Shown here: positions 59,295 to 64,000 of the stretch, piece after piece
How positions within the stretch are numbered: position 1 is the first letter of the stretch
Layout of the letters: the number at the start of each line of letters is the position of its first letter
From: Selenomonas sp. oral taxon 920
Lineage (GTDB): Bacteria; Bacillota; Negativicutes; Selenomonadales; Selenomonadaceae
Direction: 5' to 3'
Length of the DNA: 64,000 nucleotides
NCBI RefSeq assembly: GCF_001717585.1
Contig: NZ_CP017042.1
Location: 124,001-188,000 of the forward strand
The notes under the pieces: generated by a model
Seen by the model: the letters and a program-made list of their open reading frames with translations, nothing else
Databases searched by the model: none
What the model was told of the DNA's origin: nothing
Translations under genes and position numbers: made by a program

Positions 59295-60116
59295 TTAGTA
59301 TTTTCCACCGCCGCCGCCGTGATCGCTGTCACTGCTGGAGGTGGTGATGTGAGAACCGGAGGACGAGGTTCTTTTCTCGTATTTTGCCCGCCGGGATTCT
59401 GAGGTGCGGATGTAGATGTCTTTGCTGTAGGTGAGATGGACACTGCTGTATGAGAGGTAGTCATCTGCCCCGGCAGCATCCCCGGTGGTCTCCATTCCCT
59501 CCTCGAGGTGAGAGGAGATGGCGTGGTGGACGACCGCTGCGAGGAGAAGAGCCGTGCCGAGAATCCCGACGATCGCCCACGGATCGAGGGGGATGTAGGG
59601 TTTGCCCTTCCTTTCGTAGTAGGTCAGCATCTCGTCCACGGTGACGGCAAATGCGGTGTATGCCTTGCCGTATTCATTGTCCTTGAGCTCGGGAACGAAG
59701 TTGTCTGCGAGGTGCTCGATGCCGTACTCATCGGTGATGCGCTGGCGCATCTTGTTGTCGGTGGAGATGTAGAAGTTGCGGTCTTTCGGCGTGAGGAGGA
59801 AGACGATCGTGCCGTTTGCACCGCCGTCCGCGATGCGGTCGACGACCGCATTGGCGATCTCGCCGAGCACCTGTCCGTGCGTGTCCTTGATGTTGCCGAC
59901 GAGGATGCGCACGCCGTGTGCTTTCTCAAACGCGGCGATCCTGGCATCGAGTTCCTGCTCCTCGGCATCGGTGAGGAGATCCGCCTCGTCGATCACGCGT
60001 GCGTTTCCGATGTCAGAGGCATCCGCCGCCCTTGGTACGGTGAGGATGAAAAGGCTGAGGCAGAGGAGGAGCAGGACGAGAATGGGGCTGTATCGTGATT
60101 TTTTTTCGATTGTCAT
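59295..60116 (-). CDS. TPM-domain membrane protein (copy 1)
   Basis: 273 residues. Signal or anchor segment (about 10-30, LVLLLLCLSLFILTV), TPM domain (ARVIDEADLLTDAEEQELDA to EMLTYYERKGKPY, about 40-180), a membrane helix (WAIVGILGTALLLAAVVHHA), then a cytoplasmic or stalk part ending SSSDSDHGGGGGKY. TPM domains occur in photosystem II repair proteins and membrane-bound putative phosphatases. The Ser-rich, Gly5-Lys-aromatic tail is shared by all three TPM genes here. GGAGG precedes the ATG. Confidence 0.87.
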   Translation of the reverse strand: MTIEKKSRYSPILVLLLLCLSLFILTVPRAADASDIGNARVIDEADLLTDAEEQELDARIAAFEKAHGVRILVGNIKDTHGQVLGEIANAVVDRIADGGANGTIVFLLTPKDRNFYISTDNKMRQRITDEYGIEHLADNFVPELKDNEYGKAYTAFAVTVDEMLTYYERKGKPYIPLDPWAIVGILGTALLLAAVVHHAISSHLEEGMETTGDAAGADDYLSYSSVHLTYSKDIYIRTSESRRAKYEKRTSSSGSHITTSSSDSDHGGGGGKY

Positions 60117-60128
60117 GTGCCGCACCTC

Positions 60129-61247
60129 CTACCAGTCCAAGATCAGCCAGCCGATGTAGCAGGTGATGAGAAAGACGAGGACGGCGGGCACGAGGGGGTA
60201 ATAGCGTTCCTTGAACTCGTCCCGCGGCAGCGAGGAGCTGACGACTTTGCCGGTCTGTCCGTTCATCATGAAGGTGTAGGGCTTGCCTTTGTAATTCGTG
60301 GTGAGGATCCAGACGGGCAGCATCGCATAGCGGACATTCCCCTCTTCCTTGCGGATCAGCGGCGCGCCCTCGGGGGTGACGTTGCTGTAGTCTTTGACGC
60401 TGGTGGAGAGCACCCAGGAGGCACTCGCGGCGAGACGGCTGTCCGCACGCGGCAGGGATTCCTTCACGTCGACATCGTACTTGTCCGCGAGATGCCCTGT
60501 GAAATATGCGGCGGAGAAGGGAACGAGCTCCTTGTAGTCGAACGGCTCGATGCTGTCCATGAAGGAATCGTCCATGCGCTTGCTGGCATCGACGGGGATT
60601 CCGTCGAATGTCATCTCGCCGCTGCGCTCGCAGCGGTAGTGGGATGTTTCGGTGACGGTCTCATTCGTTGTTTCGCGGGTGCTCCTGCGCTCCGCATTGA
60701 AATTTGCATCGACGCTCACATGTGCGTCGAACAGCCAGAAGGGGACGTACATGGACTGGATTTCTTTGACGCGGTTTTCGTCGCGGAATTCCTTCGGGAG
60801 CAGACGCTTTCCCTTGTAGAACTCCGTGAGTGCGGCGATTGCCTCCTCCTTCGTCTTCTTGAATGGAATGACGAAGTCGGGGCGCAGCATGCCGTCGAAG
60901 CGGCGCGGGATCATGTTCGGGCTGCCGCAGTAGGCGCACTCGGTCGCCATGGTGTTGCCGTCAGAGACGAGCTCTGCACCGCAGGAGGAGCAGGTCTGGA
61001 TCATCATGTGTGCCGTTTCGGCATCATCCCATGTGCTGCGTTCTCTCTCGGTGTTCCACTGCGCCTCTTTTTTCTCGGCCGCATCCACTGCCTTTTCCTG
61101 CTTCTGCGCAAAGAGGGCATCCATCTCTGCGATGCTGATCTTGGCATCGCAGAATTCGCAGGTGACGTGGCTCCGTCCGGGGAGGAAGGTGAGCGGCGCA
61201 CCGCATTTGGGGCATTTGCAGCTGACGCTTGTATCGGGCATAGGCAT
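60129..61247 (-). CDS. Zinc-ribbon membrane protein (copy 1)
   Basis: 372 residues. Two zinc ribbons at the N-terminus (CKCPKCG with CEFCD; CSSCGAEL with CAYCGSPN), a central soluble domain (MYVPFWLFDAHVSVD, SYRCERSG-like SHYRCERSGEM) and a C-terminal membrane helix (LVPAVLVFLITCYIGWLILD). Homologues are annotated as TFIIB-type zinc ribbon proteins of unknown function. It follows the TPM gene 61250-62566 by two bases, and the pair repeats upstream. Confidence 0.85.
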   Translation of the reverse strand: MPMPDTSVSCKCPKCGAPLTFLPGRSHVTCEFCDAKISIAEMDALFAQKQEKAVDAAEKKEAQWNTERERSTWDDAETAHMMIQTCSSCGAELVSDGNTMATECAYCGSPNMIPRRFDGMLRPDFVIPFKKTKEEAIAALTEFYKGKRLLPKEFRDENRVKEIQSMYVPFWLFDAHVSVDANFNAERRSTRETTNETVTETSHYRCERSGEMTFDGIPVDASKRMDDSFMDSIEPFDYKELVPFSAAYFTGHLADKYDVDVKESLPRADSRLAASASWVLSTSVKDYSNVTPEGAPLIRKEEGNVRYAMLPVWILTTNYKGKPYTFMMNGQTGKVVSSSLPRDEFKERYYPLVPAVLVFLITCYIGWLILDW

Positions 61248-61249
61248 CT

Positions 61250-62566
61250 CTAGTACTTCCCGCCGCCGCCGCCGTGGCTTTCGTCGCGGCTGGAGGTGGA
61301 GATATAGGAACCCGAGGAGGACGAGGAGGAGGATGTCTCCTTGTGCTTCGTCTCACGGGACTCTGTGGTGCGGAGGAAGACGTCCTCTCGGTGTGTGAGG
61401 CGGAAGCTGCCGCGCTCGACGTAGTCGTCTGCCTCGTGGGCACTTCGGACACTGAACATGCTGTCCGAGAGATTGGCAAGGATGAACCAGTAAACGATGG
61501 CAGCAGGGATCAGCGCACCGACGAGGGTGACGATGGTGAGCAGGAAGGCATCGGGATTGAATGGTTTGCCTTCCTTCTCGTAGTAGGTCACCATCTCATC
61601 CACGGCGGCGGCAAATGCGGTGAATCCCTCGGCGTATTTGTTCTCCTTCAGGGAGGGGACGAACTTGTCGGCGAGGTGTTCGATGCCTCTGTCGTCGGTG
61701 ATGCGCACGCGCATCTTGTTGTCAGTGGAGATGTAGAAGTCGCGCTCCTTCGGTGCGAGGAGGAGGACGATGGTGCCGTTTGCGCCGCCGTCCGCGATGC
61801 GGTCGACAACGGCATTGGCGACCTTGCCAAGCACCTGTTTGTGTGTGTTTTTGACCGTGCCGATGAGGATGCGAATGCCGTGCGCCTGTTCATATGCGGC
61901 GAGCTTCGCGTCGAGTGCCTGCTCCTCGGCATCGGTGATGAGGTCGGACTCGTCGATCACGCGCAAAGCACCCAGTCCCGCATCCCCTGTCTGTGTCCCC
62001 CCAGCTGCGACTGCACGTGCAACGGCACTGAGTGCGCCGCCCGTGGTGAAGGGCTTGCCTTCCTTCTCGTAGTAGGTGAGCATTTCGCCCGCGACTTGAC
62101 CAAATGCCGTGAACATATCGGCGTATTTCTTGCTCTCGAAGGCGGGCAGGAATTTCTCCGTGAGGTGCTCAATGCCCTCGTCGGTAATGCGCGTGGCGAG
62201 CCTTGTATCCGTGGCGACGTAGTAGGTGTTGTTTTCGGGCGAAAGGAGGAGCAGGACTGCGCCGCGTTCACCGCCGGGGGCGATGGTCTTGATGATGTTC
62301 TCCGCGAGCGGCTTCAGCGGTTTGTCTTTCCAATCACCGACGATTGCCGCGAGGATGCGGATGCGGTGTGTCCGTTCCACTGCCGCGAGCTGCGCATCGA
62401 GTTTTTGCACCTCGGCATCGGAGAGGAGGTTCATCTCGTCGATGACGCGTGCGTTTCCGATGCCCGCTGCATCTGCCGCTTTGGGGACGGCGAGGACAAA
62501 GATGCTGAGGCAGAGGAGGAGCACGGCGAGGAGTGTGCTGCGTCCATATTTCATTTCGTTTATCAT
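61250..62566 (-). CDS. Tandem TPM-domain membrane protein (copy 2)
   Basis: 438 residues with a signal or anchor segment and two TPM domains in series: the first opens NARVIDEMNLLSDAEVQKL, the second LRVIDESDLITDAEEQALDA. The second is the closer match to copy 1. A membrane helix (LLTIVTLVGALIPAAIVYWF) and the same tail (SSSSGSYIS..., GGGGGKY) follow. The extra domain probably arose by internal duplication. GGGGGGG precedes the ATG at 62566. Confidence 0.87.
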   Translation of the reverse strand: MINEMKYGRSTLLAVLLLCLSIFVLAVPKAADAAGIGNARVIDEMNLLSDAEVQKLDAQLAAVERTHRIRILAAIVGDWKDKPLKPLAENIIKTIAPGGERGAVLLLLSPENNTYYVATDTRLATRITDEGIEHLTEKFLPAFESKKYADMFTAFGQVAGEMLTYYEKEGKPFTTGGALSAVARAVAAGGTQTGDAGLGALRVIDESDLITDAEEQALDAKLAAYEQAHGIRILIGTVKNTHKQVLGKVANAVVDRIADGGANGTIVLLLAPKERDFYISTDNKMRVRITDDRGIEHLADKFVPSLKENKYAEGFTAFAAAVDEMVTYYEKEGKPFNPDAFLLTIVTLVGALIPAAIVYWFILANLSDSMFSVRSAHEADDYVERGSFRLTHREDVFLRTTESRETKHKETSSSSSSSGSYISTSSRDESHGGGGGKY

Positions 62567-62579
62567 TATGCCGCCCCCC

Positions 62580-63692
62580 CTATAGATCAAACATGAGCCA
62601 GCCGAGCCAGAAGAGGACGGCGAAGACGAGGGCGGACGGGATGAGCGGGTAGACGTACTCCTTGAATGTATCCTTGGGGAGATCCGCACCGACGAATTTG
62701 CCGGTCTGTCCGTTCATCATGAAGGTGTAGGGCTTGCCCTGATAGTTCGTGGTGAGGATCCAGACGGGCATCATGGCGTAGCAGACATCGCCCGACTGCT
62801 TTCGGATCTTCGAGCTGCCGCTCGGGGCGGTGCAGGTATAGCCGCTGACGGTTTTGCTCAGCGCGTGGATGACGCTCGCCGTGAGGCGCGTGTCGGCGCG
62901 CGGCAGGGATTCCTTGACATCGACATCGAATTTGTCGGCGAGGTGTCCCGTGAAATACGCAGCGGAGAAGGGGCGGAGGTCGCTGTAGTCGAACGGCTCG
63001 ATGCTGTCCATGTACTTGTCGTCCATGCGTTTGCTCGCGTCGACGGGGATGCCGCGGAACGTCATCTCGCCGCTGCGCTCGCAGCGGTAGTGGCTGGTCT
63101 CGATGATGATCTCGTCCGCCGTATCGCGCCGACTCCTCGTTTCCGCGCTGAAGTCCATGCTGGCGCTTACCTGCGCGTCGAAGAGCCAGAAGGGGACGTA
63201 CATGGACTGGATCTCCTTGATGCGGTTCTCGTCGCGGAACGCCTTCGGGAGCAGTTTTTTCCCCTTGTAGAACTCCTTGAGCGCAGCGACGGCGTCTTCC
63301 TTCGTCTTCTTGAATGGAATGACATAGTCGGGGCGCAGCATGCCGTCGAAGCGGCGCGGGATCATGTTCGGGCTGCCGCAGTAGGCGCACTGGGTCGCCA
63401 TGGTGTTGCCGTCGGAGACGAGCTCCGCACCGCAGGAGGAGCAGGTCTGGATCATCATGTTCGCCGTTTCGGCTCCGTCCCATGCGCTGCCTGCGTTCTC
63501 GGTGTTCCACTGCGCTTCTTTTTCCTCCGCCTTCTCTGCCGTCTGCGCCTCTTTCTGTGCATAGAGGGCATCCATCTCGGCAATGCTGATCTTGGCATCG
63601 CAAAACGCGCAGGTCACATGATTGTGCCCCGGGAGGAAGGTGAGCGGGGCACCGCATTTGGGACATTTGTAGCTGACGCTTGTATCTGCCAT
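62580..63692 (-). CDS. Zinc-ribbon membrane protein (copy 2)
   Basis: 370 residues, colinear with the product at 60129-61247: KCPKCGAPLTFLPGHNHVTC, CSSCGAELVSDGNTMA, MYVPFWLFDAQVSAS, SRRDTADEIIIETSHYRCER and a C-terminal helix (LVFAVLFWLGWLMFD). The N-terminal ribbons are almost identical between copies, the middle less so. It starts 11 bases after the stop of the third TPM gene. Confidence 0.85.
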   Translation of the reverse strand: MADTSVSYKCPKCGAPLTFLPGHNHVTCAFCDAKISIAEMDALYAQKEAQTAEKAEEKEAQWNTENAGSAWDGAETANMMIQTCSSCGAELVSDGNTMATQCAYCGSPNMIPRRFDGMLRPDYVIPFKKTKEDAVAALKEFYKGKKLLPKAFRDENRIKEIQSMYVPFWLFDAQVSASMDFSAETRSRRDTADEIIIETSHYRCERSGEMTFRGIPVDASKRMDDKYMDSIEPFDYSDLRPFSAAYFTGHLADKFDVDVKESLPRADTRLTASVIHALSKTVSGYTCTAPSGSSKIRKQSGDVCYAMMPVWILTTNYQGKPYTFMMNGQTGKFVGADLPKDTFKEYVYPLIPSALVFAVLFWLGWLMFDL

Positions 63693-63703
63693 AGGGTTGC
63701 ATC

Positions 63704-64000
63704 CTAAAACTTTCCGCCGCCGCCGCCGTGGCTCGAGTCGCTGCTGGAGGTGCTGACATTGGAGCCAGAGGAGGATTCCTTCTTTTCCTTGGTCCGACGT
63801 GTGACGGTGGTATAGAGGAAGTTGTCCTCGTCCTGCGTGAGCCGGAAGCTGTCGTGGTTCAGGTAGGCATCCGCCTCGGCGGCGGACCTGACGTTGCTCT
63901 CATACTCGTACAGCACATAGTAGATGGTGCCGCCGAGGATGAGCGCACACGCGAGAGCGATGCCGAGTGCCATGAGGTTAAAGGCATTGGCGGGATCGTA
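63704..64000 (-). CDS. TPM-domain membrane protein (copy 3, partial)
   Basis: The visible 98 residues are the C-terminal part: a membrane helix (ALGIALACALILGGTIYYVL), a segment EADAYLNHDSFRLTQDEDNF like those of copies 1 and 2, and the tail SSSDSSHGGGGGKF. The TPM domain itself lies beyond the window. It begins the third repeat of the TPM/zinc-ribbon unit. Confidence 0.8.
   Translation of the reverse strand, partial: YDPANAFNLMALGIALACALILGGTIYYVLYEYESNVRSAAEADAYLNHDSFRLTQDEDNFLYTTVTRRTKEKKESSSGSNVSTSSSDSSHGGGGGKF

Noticed and set aside
1-64000. CRISPR array or rRNA operon
   Set aside because: No regularly spaced short repeats and no rRNA-like sequence were seen on reading; the repeats present are dispersed or paired.

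Overview
The window looks like chromosome of a diderm Firmicute (Negativicutes, Selenomonas-like). Base composition is GC-rich (estimated by eye at just under 60 percent) and most genes have strong AGGAGG-type ribosome binding sites. There is an SLH-domain porin of the OmpM type (18405-19730), a TonB-dependent receptor (42292-44211), and many secreted or lipoprotein-like proteins of kinds seen at outer membranes. The genus is inferred from these traits; no 16S rRNA lies in the window.

Layout, left half. 1-7000: partial chemotaxis receptor, yhdT-panF, a type I toxin-antitoxin locus, and a leftward operon (DUF4178, DUF350, tail-rich secreted protein, YgiC/YjfC-like ATP-grasp ligase). 7100-11100: five-gene rightward operon with three CsgG-like proteins. 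11100-21900: azlCD, a copper ATPase carrying an extra C-terminal HMA domain, flavodoxin, malic/malolactic enzyme, SLH porin, and diaminopropionate ammonia-lyase with an unknown partner. 21900-28500 is an accessory region: decayed ImmA/DUF4411 pair, Fic protein with a palindromic operator, an interspersed repeat, and a two-gene restriction-modification system with fused nuclease and methylase plus a separate specificity subunit. 28500-34800: leftward group of LPP20-, CsgG- and FlgT_N-like proteins, a DUF3829-like lipoprotein and two TPR paralogues.

Layout, right half. 35500-42100: tRNA-Thr, an EamA transporter, then a family of secreted paralogues with recombination scars and a Sir2 deacylase. 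42300-47100: TonB receptor plus FecBCD-type ABC operon behind a probable iron-controlled promoter. 47200-48500: two near-identical type I toxin-antitoxin units flanking a SUKH-like gene. 48500-55100: aldehyde dehydrogenase, PPOX-family protein, tRNA-Ala, and two 585-residue DXS-like synthases around a quinone reductase. 55200-58100: thioesterase, a structured RNA leader ahead of a DUF2828 (TROVE/vWA-like) protein, and ogt. 58200-58700: repeats and a zeta-toxin remnant. 58700-64000: tandem TPM-domain/zinc-ribbon gene pairs.

Most novel signals. (1) A four-member family of tiny hydrophobic peptides. Three have a convergent antisense RNA behind a perfect consensus promoter, their Shine-Dalgarno sequences are sequestered in hairpins that covary, and the leaders of toxin and antitoxin resemble each other locus by locus. 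(2) A Y-RNA-like structured leader directly upstream of a Ro60-like protein. (3) A CopA with an in-frame internal start that could release CopZ. (4) A probable ATP-grasp ligase with a Gly/Ser/Arg-tailed neighbour that may be its substrate.
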